From: Bordetella genomosp. 11
GTDB taxonomy: Bacteria; Pseudomonadota; Gammaproteobacteria; Burkholderiales; Burkholderiaceae_B
Direction: 5' to 3'
NCBI RefSeq assembly: GCF_002261215.1
Contig: NZ_NEVS01000004.1
Coordinates: 4,154,001 to 4,218,000 of the forward strand
Length of the DNA stretch: 64,000 nt
Shown here piece by piece: positions 22,682 to 31,653 of this stretch. The notes beneath the pieces are model-generated. The model did not search any database and had not been told where the DNA came from. It was given only the letters and a program-made list of their open reading frames with translations. How positions within the stretch are numbered: the first letter of the stretch is position 1; each line of letters starts with the position of its first letter. A program made the translations under genes and the position numbers.

Positions 22682-23004
22682 GCAGTGGCCCCGGCGTTAT
22701 CCAGCAAGGTCTTCAGTTCGCCGCTTTCGTGCATCTGGCCCATGATGTCCGAGCCGCCGACGAATTCGCCGCCGACGTACAGCTGCGGAATGGTCGGCCA
22801 GCTGGAAAATTCCTTGATGCCCTGACGCACTTCGTCGTCATCCAGCACGTTGACGGTCACCAGCTTCTTCACGCCACAGCTCTTCAGCAGCTGGATGGCC
22901 TTGCCGGAGAAGCCGCACTGCGGAAACTGCGCCGTGCCCTTCATGAAAAGCACGACCGGATGCTGCGTCACGGTATCGCGGATGAATTCTTGAACGTCGC
23001 TCAT
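22678..23004 (-). CDS. grxD: Monothiol glutaredoxin GrxD
   Basis: A 108-residue CGFS-type glutaredoxin that carries [2Fe-2S] clusters with glutathione. The active-site Cys30 lies in [14 protein letters not shown]. The glutathione-binding [20 protein letters not shown] is intact. ATG 23004 (MSDVQEF) matches the family start; a GTG nine bases upstream is less likely. The gene is coupled to ubiX by a 4-base overlap and follows prmC at 53 bases on the same strand. Confidence 0.95.
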   Translation of the reverse strand: MSDVQEFIRDTVTQHPVVLFMKGTAQFPQCGFSGKAIQLLKSCGVKKLVTVNVLDDDEVRQGIKEFSSWPTIPQLYVGGEFVGGSDIMGQMHESGELKTLLDNAGATA

Positions 23005-23057
23005 GATGCACACTCACAAAGAGGTAATTCTTTCAATTATAGGTACCTGCCAGCATT

Positions 23058-23870
23058 TCACAGATACCCGCCCGAAATCCTTTCTATGCCCGCCAGGTCG
23101 CGCCGGCTGTCCACGCCCCGCAGGCCGGCCTGCGCCAGCAGGCCGCGTACCGCCTCGGCCTGGTCCCAGCCATGCTCGACCCACAGCACGCCGCCGGGCT
23201 TCAAATGGGCTGGCGCCCCCGCGATGATGCTCCGCAGGGCATCCAGCCCGTCCGCCTCGTCGGTCAAGGCCAGGCGCGGCTCGAAACGCAGGTCTCCCTG
23301 CTCCAGATGGGGATCGCCCTCGGAGATATAAGGGGGGTTGGACACGATCACGTCGAATTTCTGCGCGGCGGTCAACGCGCCATACCAATTGCCCCCGGCG
23401 AAATGCAGATGGGCGCCCAGCCGGACGGCGTTTTCCGCGGCGATCTTCAGCGCCTTCATGCTGCGGTCGGTCGCCAGCACCGCCGCGTCGGGCCGTGCCA
23501 GGGCTATTGAGATCGCGATGGCGCCGCTGCCCGTGCCCAGGTCCAGCACGGACAGCGATTCGAAGCCCGCCAGCCATTCCAGCGCCGCCTCGACCAGCAG
23601 TTCCGTTTCCGGCCGGGGTATCAATACATCCGGGCTGACCTTGAACATGCGCCCCATGAACTCGCGCTCGCCGATCAGGTAGGCCATGGGCTCGCCGGCC
23701 GCGCGCCGCGCGGCCAGGACGGTAAAGGCGCGCACGTCCTGGGCGGGCAAGGGATCGGTGTCGTGCGCCAGGATCCACGCGCGCGGCTTCTGCAGCACGT
23801 GCTCCAGCAGCATGCGTGCCTCCAGCCGGGGCAGCCCCGACGCGAACAGGATGTCCTTGGCGCAGGCCAC
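23058..23870 (-). CDS. prmC: Release factor glutamine methyltransferase PrmC
   Basis: A 270-residue SAM-dependent enzyme that methylates the Gln of the GGQ motif of RF1 and RF2. The N-terminal helical domain (ARRAAGEPMAYLIGEREFMG) binds the release factor. SAM motif VLDLGTGSGAIAIS and catalytic NPPY (VIVSNPPYISEGDPHL) are present. The probable GTG start at 23868-23870 directly abuts the TGA of prfA, its substrate's gene, which is the conserved prfA-prmC arrangement. Confidence 0.96.
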   Translation of the reverse strand: MACAKDILFASGLPRLEARMLLEHVLQKPRAWILAHDTDPLPAQDVRAFTVLAARRAAGEPMAYLIGEREFMGRMFKVSPDVLIPRPETELLVEAALEWLAGFESLSVLDLGTGSGAIAISIALARPDAAVLATDRSMKALKIAAENAVRLGAHLHFAGGNWYGALTAAQKFDVIVSNPPYISEGDPHLEQGDLRFEPRLALTDEADGLDALRSIIAGAPAHLKPGGVLWVEHGWDQAEAVRGLLAQAGLRGVDSRRDLAGIERISGGYL

Positions 23871-24953
23871 TCAGACCTCGTCGCCCAGGGCCGCCAGCTG
23901 TTCGGCCTGGTGTTCGGCGATCAGCGCGCCGGTCAACTCGTCCAGATCGCCTTCCATGATCTGCTGCAGCTTGTACAGCGTCAGGTTGATGCGATGGTCG
24001 GTCAAGCGGCCCTGCGGGAAGTTATAGGTACGGATGCGTTCCGAACGGTCGCCGCTGCCCACCAGGCTTTTGCGTTCGGCGGCTTCCTTGCTTTGCCGTT
24101 CGCGCTGCTGCCTGTCCTTCAGCCGGGCGGCCAGCACCTGCATCGCCTTGTCCTTGTTGCGGTGCTGGGAGCGATCGTCCTGGCATTCCACCACCAGGCC
24201 GGTGGGAATGTGGGTGATGCGCACCGCCGAATCGGTTTTATTGATGTGCTGCCCGCCCGCGCCGCTGGCGCGGAAGGTATCGATGCGCAGATCGGCCGGG
24301 TTGATGACGATTTCGCCCACGGCATCGGCCTCGGGCATGACCGCCACCGTGCACGCCGAGGTATGGATACGTCCCTGGGCCTCCGTCGCCGGCACCCGCT
24401 GCACCCGGTGGGCGCCGGATTCGAACTTCAACCGCCCGTAGACGCCGTCGCCCTCGATACGGACGATGACTTCCTTGTACCCACCCAGCTCCGAGGGGCT
24501 TTCGGACATCAGCTCCACGCGCCATCCCTGGCGTTCGGCATAGCGCGAATACATGCGCAGCAGGTCGCCGGAGAACAGCGCGCTCTCGTCGCCGCCGGTC
24601 CCCGCGCGTATTTCCAGGAACACGCTGCGGCCGTCGTCCGGATCGCGCGGCAGCAGCAGGCGCTGCAACGCGGCGTCCAGCTCTTCCAGCTTGAGCCGCG
24701 AGACTTTGATTTCCTCTTCCGCCATGCTTTTCATTTCGGGATCGGACAGCATTTCCTGGGCGGTCGCCAGGTCGTCCTCCGCGCCGCGGTAGGCGGCGAA
24801 CGCAGTCACCACGGGCTCGACTTCGGCGCGCTCGCGTGACAGCTTGCGAAAGCGGTCCATGTCCGACGCGGTTTCCGGCTCGGCCAGCAAGGCATCCACT
24901 TCGACCAGACGGCGGGACAATTGCTCCAACCGGTCACGCATGGAAGATTTCAT
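23871..24953 (-). CDS. prfA: Peptide chain release factor 1
   Basis: A 360-residue class I release factor reading UAA and UAG. It has the GGQ catalytic loop [16 protein letters not shown] near residue 230 and an anticodon-like PxT motif in [14 protein letters not shown]. The length is identical to E. coli. It lies 93 bases downstream of hemA and is followed without gap by prmC, giving the common hemA-prfA-prmC order. Confidence 0.97.
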   Translation of the reverse strand: MKSSMRDRLEQLSRRLVEVDALLAEPETASDMDRFRKLSRERAEVEPVVTAFAAYRGAEDDLATAQEMLSDPEMKSMAEEEIKVSRLKLEELDAALQRLLLPRDPDDGRSVFLEIRAGTGGDESALFSGDLLRMYSRYAERQGWRVELMSESPSELGGYKEVIVRIEGDGVYGRLKFESGAHRVQRVPATEAQGRIHTSACTVAVMPEADAVGEIVINPADLRIDTFRASGAGGQHINKTDSAVRITHIPTGLVVECQDDRSQHRNKDKAMQVLAARLKDRQQRERQSKEAAERKSLVGSGDRSERIRTYNFPQGRLTDHRINLTLYKLQQIMEGDLDELTGALIAEHQAEQLAALGDEV

Positions 24954-25046
24954 AAGGACTCAGGCAATGAAAAAATAGAATGGGCGAAAGCGATGCATGC
25001 CGGGCCCGCGCGATACGCGCGGCGAGGCGGTGATGGGCAAGCGTCG

Positions 25047-26321
25047 CTAACGCCGCGAGTCGCGGCTGGGGAACAGGCGCGGCACCACGGCCAGCAGCTG
25101 TTCGCGGTCGGCCCCTTCGCTGCGGTTGAGCGCCGCCAGCGGGCCGTGCAGGTACTTCTGGGTAAGACCGTGCGCCAGTTGTTCAAGCACGGCTTCCGGC
25201 GACTCGCCGCGCGCCAGCAGGCGGCGGGCGCGTTCCAGCTCCGCCGCGCGGAGCGCGTCGGCGCCTTGCTGCAGGTCCTGCAGGACCGGCACGATGGCCC
25301 GCGAGGCCATCCACTGCATGAAATTGCGCACCCGCGTTTCGATGATGGCCTCGGCCTGCACCATCGCCGCGCGGCGCGCGTCCGTGCCGCTTTGCACCAG
25401 CCGGCCGAGGTCGTCCACGGAATACAGATAGACGTCGTCCAGGCGGCCGACTTCGGGCTCGATATCGCGCGGCACGGCCAGGTCGATCATGACCATGGGG
25501 CGGTGGCGGCGCTGCTTGGTGGCACGCTCCACCATCCCCAGGCCCAGGATGGGCAGGGAACTGGCCGTACAGGACACGATGACGTCGAATTCGTGCAGCC
25601 GCTCCGTCAGATCGGCCAGGCGCATGGTGCCGGCCGAAAAACGGTTGGCCAGGGTTTCGGCGCGCTCGACGGTACGGTTGGCCACCACCATTTCTCGCGG
25701 CCGCTGGGCCGCGAAATGGGTGGCACAGAGTTCGATCATTTCGCCCGCGCCGATGAACAGCGTGCGCGCATCGCCCAGGTCGCCGAACACCCGCTCGGCC
25801 AGGCGTACCGCCGCGGCCGCCATGGAAACCGAATGCGCGCCGATGTCGGTGGTCGAGCGGACTTCCTTGGCAACGGAAAACGTGCGCTGGAAAAGCTGGT
25901 GCAGCAAGGTGCCCAGGGAGCCGGCCTCGTCGGCCGCGCGCACGGCGTCCTTCATCTGGCCCAGGATCTGCGGTTCGCCCAGCACCATGGAATCCAGGCC
26001 GCTGGCGACGCGGAAGGCATGGCGCACGGCGCCGTCCTGCTGGTGCTGATACAGATGCGGCTGCAGATCGATGGCCTGGACCTGATTGACGTCCGCCAAC
26101 CAGACCGGCAAATGCTCGACCACCTGCGGCTCTGCCGCGCAATAGACTTCCGTACGATTACAGGTGGAGAGAATGGCGGCTTCCCGCACCGCGCCGCCGA
26201 ACGCGGCGCGCAGTCCATCCAGGGCAGGACGCAGCAAGTCAACGGGCATGGACACGCGCTCACGCACCGAAACGGGCGCGGACGTGTGATTCAAGCCAAA
26301 GGTAAGAACGTCGACCGACAT
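25047..26321 (-). CDS. hemA: Glutamyl-tRNA reductase
   Basis: A 424-residue enzyme of the C5 haem pathway that reduces glutamyl-tRNA(Glu) to glutamate-1-semialdehyde with NADPH. The catalytic Cys54 is in [12 protein letters not shown]. The substrate segment [20 protein letters not shown] and the NADPH motif [17 protein letters not shown] are present, and the C-terminal helical dimerisation domain is complete. It begins the minus-strand run hemA-prfA-prmC-grxD-ubiX. It is divergent from tRNA-Phe. Confidence 0.96.
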   Translation of the reverse strand: MSVDVLTFGLNHTSAPVSVRERVSMPVDLLRPALDGLRAAFGGAVREAAILSTCNRTEVYCAAEPQVVEHLPVWLADVNQVQAIDLQPHLYQHQQDGAVRHAFRVASGLDSMVLGEPQILGQMKDAVRAADEAGSLGTLLHQLFQRTFSVAKEVRSTTDIGAHSVSMAAAAVRLAERVFGDLGDARTLFIGAGEMIELCATHFAAQRPREMVVANRTVERAETLANRFSAGTMRLADLTERLHEFDVIVSCTASSLPILGLGMVERATKQRRHRPMVMIDLAVPRDIEPEVGRLDDVYLYSVDDLGRLVQSGTDARRAAMVQAEAIIETRVRNFMQWMASRAIVPVLQDLQQGADALRAAELERARRLLARGESPEAVLEQLAHGLTQKYLHGPLAALNRSEGADREQLLAVVPRLFPSRDSRR

Positions 26322-26490
26322 TTGCCATCGCCTGCGCCGGGTCGCAGGGCCGGAGTAGTTGGGCCAGCCGCCACCCGCCGCGGACGGCGGGCCGTTATCT
26401 GGAATGCGTGGAATTATAGCGCCTCGCTACCGATCGGTACGGATGCCCAGCAAGACCTCAAAAAATTGTGTATAGTTGCGGGCTTCGGTT

Positions 26491-26566
26491 GGCCTGGTAG
26501 CTCAGTCGGTAGAGCAGAGGATTGAAAATCCTTGTGTCGGTGGTTCGATTCCGCCCCAGGCCACCA
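26491..26566 (+). tRNA. tRNA-Phe (anticodon GAA)
   Basis: A 76-base cloverleaf. Acceptor arms GGCCTGG and CCAGGCC pair exactly, followed by discriminator A and an encoded CCA. The D-loop is AGCTCAGTCGGTAGAGC. The anticodon loop ATTGAAAAT has GAA at 26524-26526, and the T-arm is GGTGGTTCGATTCC. A TATAGT -10-like box lies at 26471-26476. A rho-independent terminator follows ten bases after the gene. Confidence 0.97.
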
Positions 26567-26575
26567 AACGATTCG

Positions 26576-26606
26576 ATGCCCAGCCTGACGGCTGGGCATT
26601 TTGTTT
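26576..26606 (+). terminator. Rho-independent terminator of tRNA-Phe
   Basis: Perfect 10-base stem atgcccagcc / ggctgggcat with a tgac loop, followed by tttgttt. It begins ten bases after the tRNA. Confidence 0.92.
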
Positions 26607-27283
26607 GGTACGCCCGCAACTTCGGTGAGAACTTTGCCGAAAACCTCCCAAGCCGGGCGGGAAATCGTGACAAAGGCGGCCCATGCTTTCGAGCTGGAGC
26701 TCGAAGATGTTGCGGAACGCCTTTAGCGCCGGAGATCCCGTCGAAACTCTTGGACCGTCACGCTACTTGGCAGGTTTGACCACCGCACGCGACAAGGCTA
26801 GGCCGACTGCGCCCCCCCCTACGAAGAAGTTGTCTCAAACCGCGATCTGGAACATGAAGCCGTTGTGTGGGAGACGGCACACGACGAGGATCTTCAATGT
26901 GACTCGGCGAGTATGCGCATGTCCGACGAGATGGTATGCATGAAGCAGAGGGAAGAAGGGACATTGAGTCGGCAGGACTTTGACGTACGGCCGCGTCAAT
27001 TGCGATCGGCTTCCCATGGCAGCATCCCCAAAAGCATGAACAAACGGCTGAGGTGCTTCGCTTACACTGGAAAAAAGCTGCATGGTTCTGCGCGTATGCG
27101 GACCGAAACCAACGGCGTGGAATTAACGGGAAAGTGGGGCCACGCCGCGACAGCGTATCCCCGTGCCAACCAATGCTCGCAAGGTTATCGTGGCTCGTCC
27201 GTACCGAAAGACGTCGGGTTTCGCGGCGGGATTCGGAACCTGGATACCGAATGACGTGAAGGAAATCGGAGTAGCGACTTTTC
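26607..27283. other. Gene-poor stretch at the start of a probable insertion
   Basis: 677 bases between the tRNA-Phe terminator and the AbiEii gene. Base composition drops compared with the flanking housekeeping genes. Open frames on both strands have no recognisable motif or plausible Shine-Dalgarno. A small inverted repeat ttcgagct-gg-agctcgaa lies at 26688-26705. I see no integrase, no transposase and no repeat of the tRNA 3' end. It is probably decayed sequence. Confidence 0.5.
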
Positions 27284-28168
27284 ATGGTCAAACCGCCTGC
27301 CCAATCCATAGACCAAATCAAGCGATTGGTCGTCAAAGCCATACTCTCTGATGACACGCTATTCGAGAACTTGGTGCTTAAGGGCGGCAATGCGATCGAT
27401 CTGATCCATCAGATCACGGCACGCGCATCGGTCGATATCGATTTCTCCATGCCAGGCGATTTTCCTGGGGGTGGCGATGAACTACGGCGGCGTGTAGACG
27501 GTGCCTTGCGCCGAATCTTTAGTATGGCGGGCTATCGGGTCTTCGATCTCAAGATGCTCGAAAAGCCCGAGCACTTGAGCGAAGACATGGCCGGCTTCTG
27601 GGGCGGCTACTGCTTCGAGTTCAAGTTGATCAGCGAGGCGCTACACAAGCAGCACGGGCCCAACGTAGACGCTTTGCGCAAATACGCGCTCAACCTCGGA
27701 CAGGGCAAGAAATTCCTTATCGACGTCAGCCGTCATGAGTATGTCGAACATAAGCGGAGCATGGAGTTTGAGGGATACATCATCTATGTGTATTCCCCGG
27801 AAATGATCGTCTGTGAAAAGCTGCGCGCCATCTGCCAGCAGATGCCAGAGTATGGCCCCATCATCCACAGGGGGCGCCCCGGTAGCGCTCGCGCCCGGGA
27901 TTTCGTCGATGTCTACTACCTCACCAAGATGCTTGACCTGAATGTGACCACGGACGAATACCGGACGGTTATCGCCGAAATGTTCGAGCGCAAGCGCGTG
28001 CCGCTTTCCTTACTTGGCCGTATCCGGGACTATCGTGAGTTCCATCGCGCCGACTTCGCCGCGGTGCAGGCGACGATGAGCCCGAATCTCGCGCTCGAAG
28101 ATTTCGATACCTATTTCGATTTCACCCTTGACCTCGTTGCGCAGCTACAGCCCCTTTGGCACGTATAG
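27284..28168 (+). CDS. abiEii: AbiEii/AbiGii-family nucleotidyltransferase toxin
   Basis: A 294-residue protein of the AbiEii family, DUF1814-like nucleotidyltransferases that form the toxin of type IV AbiE systems and block growth by adding nucleotides to RNA targets. It has motif I KGGNAIDL (residues 33-40), the paired acidic SVDIDFS (Asp51, Asp53), the downstream Lys in VCEKLRAICQQM and an Asp in ARDFVDVYYLTKM. All four family motifs are therefore intact and it should be active. The start is ATG 27284 with a weak GGAG. Its 3' end overlaps the convergent AbiEi gene by 24 bases, instead of following it in an operon. The stretch is less GC-rich than its neighbours. Confidence 0.88.
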   Translation: MVKPPAQSIDQIKRLVVKAILSDDTLFENLVLKGGNAIDLIHQITARASVDIDFSMPGDFPGGGDELRRRVDGALRRIFSMAGYRVFDLKMLEKPEHLSEDMAGFWGGYCFEFKLISEALHKQHGPNVDALRKYALNLGQGKKFLIDVSRHEYVEHKRSMEFEGYIIYVYSPEMIVCEKLRAICQQMPEYGPIIHRGRPGSARARDFVDVYYLTKMLDLNVTTDEYRTVIAEMFERKRVPLSLLGRIRDYREFHRADFAAVQATMSPNLALEDFDTYFDFTLDLVAQLQPLWHV

Positions 28169-29038
28169 ACGCCACGCTTTTACGTACTCTACATCTCCCA
28201 TGTTGTGCGCTAAATAGAAGTCGTAGCTCATCGGGAACCGCTTGATCAGGTCCAACAAGTTGGACCGATAACCCGCTCGCTCTAAATAGAACCCGATAGC
28301 TTGGTGATAGGGGTAAGTGTGGTTGATCGTCTTTAGCATGGCTGCCAAAGCATTGACCGACACCTGCTCTTTGGCCAACTGAAACGCCTTTAGCACCTCG
28401 AAGATCCCTCCGGCGTAAGCCGGGCGCACCGTGATATCGATGAGCGTGCGTTCCAAGTTCGTGAGGCGGACGGTGATCGGTGTTTCGTTGTCATAGGTCA
28501 CAGATTCTGTGATCACGCCGAGTTCGTCCGTATTCTTGCCATTGATGAGATAGATCCTCGTTCCTTCAAAATCAATGGCATTGTTGGACTCGCGTGCCTT
28601 GCGCCTAAAGGCCGCGTCGATGCGTTCCTGGGCCAGTCCGCCAGTGGACTGACTCTTGAGATGCTGTTCGTGGTTCAGGTAGATCGTCTTGGGGATCTGC
28701 TCGGTCAAACCATGCATACGGACAGCGGTGTAATGGCTGTAGTAGCAGCTTGGCTTGAGGGTCAGCAAGACTTCCAGCAAGGGCACGCTCCCCCAGACGA
28801 AGCGTGTCTCTGCCCGGTGCGGGAAAGGAAAGCGGAGCGTCTTGAGCTTGCCCTGTTTTTCCAGGAAGTCGATGAAGTCCTGCGTGGTGGTGCGCTGAGC
28901 AAGACGCCACCCTGCCCGTTGCTCGGCCAAGATCTGCTGTAGATCCGTTAGCTTGAAGACCGGCGGCGATTGGCCAGCCAAGTACTTAAAGATGTCCGGC
29001 TTGGCGATCTGAATGCGTGAGCGAGCAGCCGTTGTCAT
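28145..29038 (-). CDS. abiEi: AbiEi-family antitoxin/transcriptional regulator
   Basis: A 297-residue protein of the AbiEi group. The N-terminus (KPDIFKYLAGQSPPVFKLTD and LAQRTTTQDFIDFLEKQGKL) fits a winged-helix DNA-binding domain. The middle includes SCYYSHYTAVRMHGLTEQIP, a hallmark of this antitoxin family, and VRLTNLERTLIDITVRPAYA. In known AbiE systems AbiEi neutralises AbiEii without binding it and represses its own promoter at inverted repeats. Here a 28-base perfect palindrome ends four bases before the start codon, the expected operator position. There is no good Shine-Dalgarno, so a leaderless or very short leader is likely. It converges on abiEii with overlapping ends. Confidence 0.87.
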   Translation of the reverse strand: MTTAARSRIQIAKPDIFKYLAGQSPPVFKLTDLQQILAEQRAGWRLAQRTTTQDFIDFLEKQGKLKTLRFPFPHRAETRFVWGSVPLLEVLLTLKPSCYYSHYTAVRMHGLTEQIPKTIYLNHEQHLKSQSTGGLAQERIDAAFRRKARESNNAIDFEGTRIYLINGKNTDELGVITESVTYDNETPITVRLTNLERTLIDITVRPAYAGGIFEVLKAFQLAKEQVSVNALAAMLKTINHTYPYHQAIGFYLERAGYRSNLLDLIKRFPMSYDFYLAHNMGDVEYVKAWRLYVPKGL

Positions 29039-29042
29039 GTTG

Positions 29043-29070
29043 TACTAGGAAGTATATATACTTCCTAGTA
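29043..29070. promoter_or_regulatory. Perfect 28-bp palindrome P1 at the abiEi start
   Basis: The arms are fully complementary, with core AAGTATATATACTT flanked by tactagg/cctagta. It ends four bases upstream of the abiEi ATG and contains TATACT-like -10 sequences. It is therefore probably both promoter and autoregulatory operator. Two related palindromes occur at 29247 and 29357. Confidence 0.75.
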
Positions 29071-29246
29071 TACGCTATATTTTTCCAAGCGTGTCGAGAG
29101 ACCGTTAGCCGCTTGGCGGGAAGGTCGGCACCTTGAACCCAGCTCGGTAGCCTAGCAACGGGGGAGGCGTGCGGTCACGCGTCGTATGTATACCCGTCTG
29201 ACCGCCATGTCGTGACCGGGCACAGGCCCCAGAAGTGCCAATGGGA

Positions 29247-29274
29247 TCGCAGGATGTATATATACATCCTGCGA
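29247..29274. promoter_or_regulatory. Perfect 28-bp palindrome P2
   Basis: Core ATGTATATATACAT with outer arms tcgcagg/cctgcga, fully self-complementary. It shares agga-n-gtatatatac-n-tcct with P1, but both the variable core base and the outer arms differ, with the opposite arm changed to match. Its centre is 204 bases from that of P1. No gene starts beside it. Confidence 0.7.
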
Positions 29275-29356
29275 CCCAACGAAGACATCATGTCACCCAA
29301 CCCCAGGGGGCACCGAACGCATTTTCCTTGCGCAGAGGTCAAAGTAAGTCCTGCGC

Positions 29357-29382
29357 CACATGAAGTATATATACTTCATGTG
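29357..29382. promoter_or_regulatory. Perfect 26-bp palindrome P3
   Basis: Core AAGTATATATACTT, identical to P1 over 14 bases, with different outer arms cacatg/catgtg. Its centre is 109 bases from P2. There is no T run on either side, so it is not a terminator. It lies about 300 bases upstream of the TauD-type gene. Confidence 0.7.
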
Positions 29383-29686
29383 CGTCGCCCATATCGTCGC
29401 GCTTGAAGTCGGTCCCCTTTTTCTCCACGGATGTAGACGAAAAGTCCACCTCCACGCCCCAAGGCGGCCGGATCGCGATCGAAGGCCGGCGCCATGCCAA
29501 GCGCCCCGGCGCGATGCTCGCAAGCTCGCCGCCTCGAACCGCCCATTGCCGCCGCCGTACGCCGGTCTCCCAAACACCATCAAAACCGGTTATAGCCGAC
29601 CCCAATCTATTGATTTGTCGCCCGGACGCCGCGCTCGCAGAATGCACTCGACCCAGCAAATTCAGTGTTGCAGCGAGGAGTACGCG

Positions 29687-30553
29687 ATGAGGATAGCGGT
29701 GAAGGAAGTGGTCCCGGCATTCGTGGGCCAGATCGATGATTTTCCGTTCGAAGCCATGGACGAACGGGTTATCGGCGAACTGCGGGCGGCATGGACGGCC
29801 TACCCCATTCTGCGGTTTCGCAACGTGGCGATCGGCGATCGCGAGCAGATTGCATTCAGCCATGCCCTGGGGCGCCCGGTGCTGCATCCCCGCCAGCTGC
29901 AGCAGGGCAAGAACGAGGAATTCCCGGAAATCCTCGTCATCAGCAATAAGAAGAAGGCGGACGGCACGGCCGCCGGCGATCTGGGCGATGGCGAAGTGAA
30001 CTGGCATACGGACACCTGGTTCGTGGAACGCCCTCCTTCGGCCGCCATCCTTCGTGCCATAGAGTTGCCGCAGGAAGGCGGCAACACCTACTTCGCGAAT
30101 ATGTACGCCGCCTATGCGGCGCTGCCGGCGTCGCTTAAATCGAGACTCGTCGGCCTGAGCATTCATCATCAGACGGTCATCGACGGGCGCGGCGAAGTCC
30201 GCCTCGGCATGACGCGCCCGGCATCGCCCAACTACGCGGACTGGCCCGGGGTGGACCATCCTATCCTGCGCCGGCATGCGCAATCCGGAAAAACCGGCTT
30301 ATACCTCGGCGGCAGCAGGAAACATCAATCCATTGTCGGCATGGCGCAGGATGAAGCGAGCCTGCTGCTGGACGAGCTGTGGGCGCGGGCCACCGATTCC
30401 GCGCACGTCTGGGGCCAGGAGTGGCGGCCGGGAGACATGATGATGTGGGACAACCGCTGCGCACTGCATCGCCGCGATCCCTTCGATCCCGGTGCGATCC
30501 GCCTGATGCACCGCACGACAGTCGAGGGCGAACGGCCCATGGCTGCATGGTGA
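29687..30553 (+). CDS. TauD/TfdA-family Fe(II)/2-oxoglutarate dioxygenase
   Basis: A 288-residue non-haem iron dioxygenase. The iron ligands are visible as HTD in EVNWHTDTWFVERP and the distal His in NRCALHRRDPF; the 2-oxoglutarate-binding Arg is in RLMHRTTVEGE. ATG 29687 has a GAGGAG Shine-Dalgarno; the open frame upstream runs through a palindrome and is not coding. Such enzymes hydroxylate sulfonates, phenoxy-acids or small carboxylates, and the substrate here is unknown. It heads a plus-strand cluster with LysR, nitrilase-type, RraA-like, Bug and MmgE/PrpD genes. Confidence 0.9.
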   Translation: MRIAVKEVVPAFVGQIDDFPFEAMDERVIGELRAAWTAYPILRFRNVAIGDREQIAFSHALGRPVLHPRQLQQGKNEEFPEILVISNKKKADGTAAGDLGDGEVNWHTDTWFVERPPSAAILRAIELPQEGGNTYFANMYAAYAALPASLKSRLVGLSIHHQTVIDGRGEVRLGMTRPASPNYADWPGVDHPILRRHAQSGKTGLYLGGSRKHQSIVGMAQDEASLLLDELWARATDSAHVWGQEWRPGDMMMWDNRCALHRRDPFDPGAIRLMHRTTVEGERPMAAW

Positions 30554-30698
30554 TCCGGGACCTCGCGTTCCACCGCAATCAGTTGTAGGCCGGCCTGTGT
30601 CCCATTAAAACGGACCTGGGTCGCGCCAGCGGCCCAGGCAACACGGCGCCAGCGAAACGACGGCCGGCCGCCGCCACCCACGGCCACCAGGGGATGCG

Positions 30699-31586
30699 AT
30701 GCTGAAGGTTAGACAAATCGAGGCCTTCCGGGCCGTCATGCGGGAAGGCAGCATGGTCCGCGCCGGCGCGGCGATGGCCATCACCCAACCCGCGGTCAGC
30801 TACCTGATCGGCAGCCTGGAAACCACAGTGGGATTTCCGCTGTTTTCCCGGCAAGGCGGAAAGCTGAGCCCGACGCCAGAGGCCATACAGCTTATGGCAG
30901 AGGTGGATCGCGTCTATGAAGGGCTGGACGAAATCGAATCCGCGGCACGGCAGATCGCGAATCATCAACGCGCCGCCATCCGTATCCTGATCACGCCGTC
31001 GTTCTCGATCGGGCGGATCGTCAATGGGATTGGACGATTCGCCGCCGGACATCCGGGATTGAAGCTGGAGATCGACGTCATCAGCCGCTCCGCCATCCTG
31101 CACAGGATCCGTTCCGGCCAGGGCGATGTGGGCATTCTGTCGCTACCGCCGGATGGCGACGCCGAGACGGGCACCAAGCTGTTCGACAGCGAGTTCGTTT
31201 GCGTGGCGGCTTCTCCGGGCATCCTCGATGGACGGACCCACGTCGGCCCGCAGGACCTGGAAGGCACGCCCATGGTGTCGCTCAGGAAGAACGGGGTTGT
31301 ACGTCCGGCGGTGGACAAATGGTTCGCCAAAGCGGGGCTCGTTGCCAATCACATCATCGAGGTGGGCGACCCCCGGACGGCGATCGAGCTGGTGCGGGGC
31401 GGCCTGGGGGCGACCATCGTCAGCACGTTCAACGTACCCGACGTCCGGGATCTGGGCCTGGTTGCGGTGCCGTTGGCGCCATCCCCGGAACAGATAGAAG
31501 TGGGCGTTATCACGTCGGCCACGCAACATCCGAATCGCGCGGTCCAGGCCCTGGTCGAGTTCCTTCGACTGGACAACCCGCTATGA
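30699..31586 (+). CDS. LysR-family transcriptional regulator
   Basis: A 295-residue LysR regulator. The N-terminal winged helix reads IEAFRAVMREGSMVRAGAAM followed by ITQPAVSYLIGSLE. The C-terminal co-inducer domain contains RILITPSFSIGRIVNGIG and LVRGGLGATIVS. ATG 30699 follows an AGGGGA Shine-Dalgarno. It lies inside, and on the same strand as, the catabolic cluster it probably controls, rather than in the usual divergent position. The inducer is likely the cluster's substrate. Confidence 0.92.
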   Translation: MLKVRQIEAFRAVMREGSMVRAGAAMAITQPAVSYLIGSLETTVGFPLFSRQGGKLSPTPEAIQLMAEVDRVYEGLDEIESAARQIANHQRAAIRILITPSFSIGRIVNGIGRFAAGHPGLKLEIDVISRSAILHRIRSGQGDVGILSLPPDGDAETGTKLFDSEFVCVAASPGILDGRTHVGPQDLEGTPMVSLRKNGVVRPAVDKWFAKAGLVANHIIEVGDPRTAIELVRGGLGATIVSTFNVPDVRDLGLVAVPLAPSPEQIEVGVITSATQHPNRAVQALVEFLRLDNPL

Positions 31587-31653
31587 CGCGGCGCCACCCC
31601 GAATCGCATGGCGCGCAAGGCCGGCCATCCGGTGTCGCATGACAAATAGGTGA

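Larger units (their letters stand above)
29071..29686. other. Gene-free region holding palindromes P2 and P3
   Basis: 616 bases between abiEi and the TauD-type gene with no supportable coding sequence. Short frames through the palindromes have no Shine-Dalgarno or homology. The two long palindromes are the only clear structure. The right part probably includes the promoter of the dioxygenase gene. Confidence 0.55.

Noticed and set aside
29247..29382. Palindromes P2 and P3 as rho-independent terminators or as coding sequence
   Set aside because: No T run follows either; frames through them (YIYIL-type peptides) are produced by the TATATA core and lack ribosome sites.
26567..29686. attL/attR direct repeats of the tRNA-Phe 3' end flanking the insertion
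   Set aside because: I looked for a second copy of the T-arm/acceptor sequence downstream and did not find one by eye.
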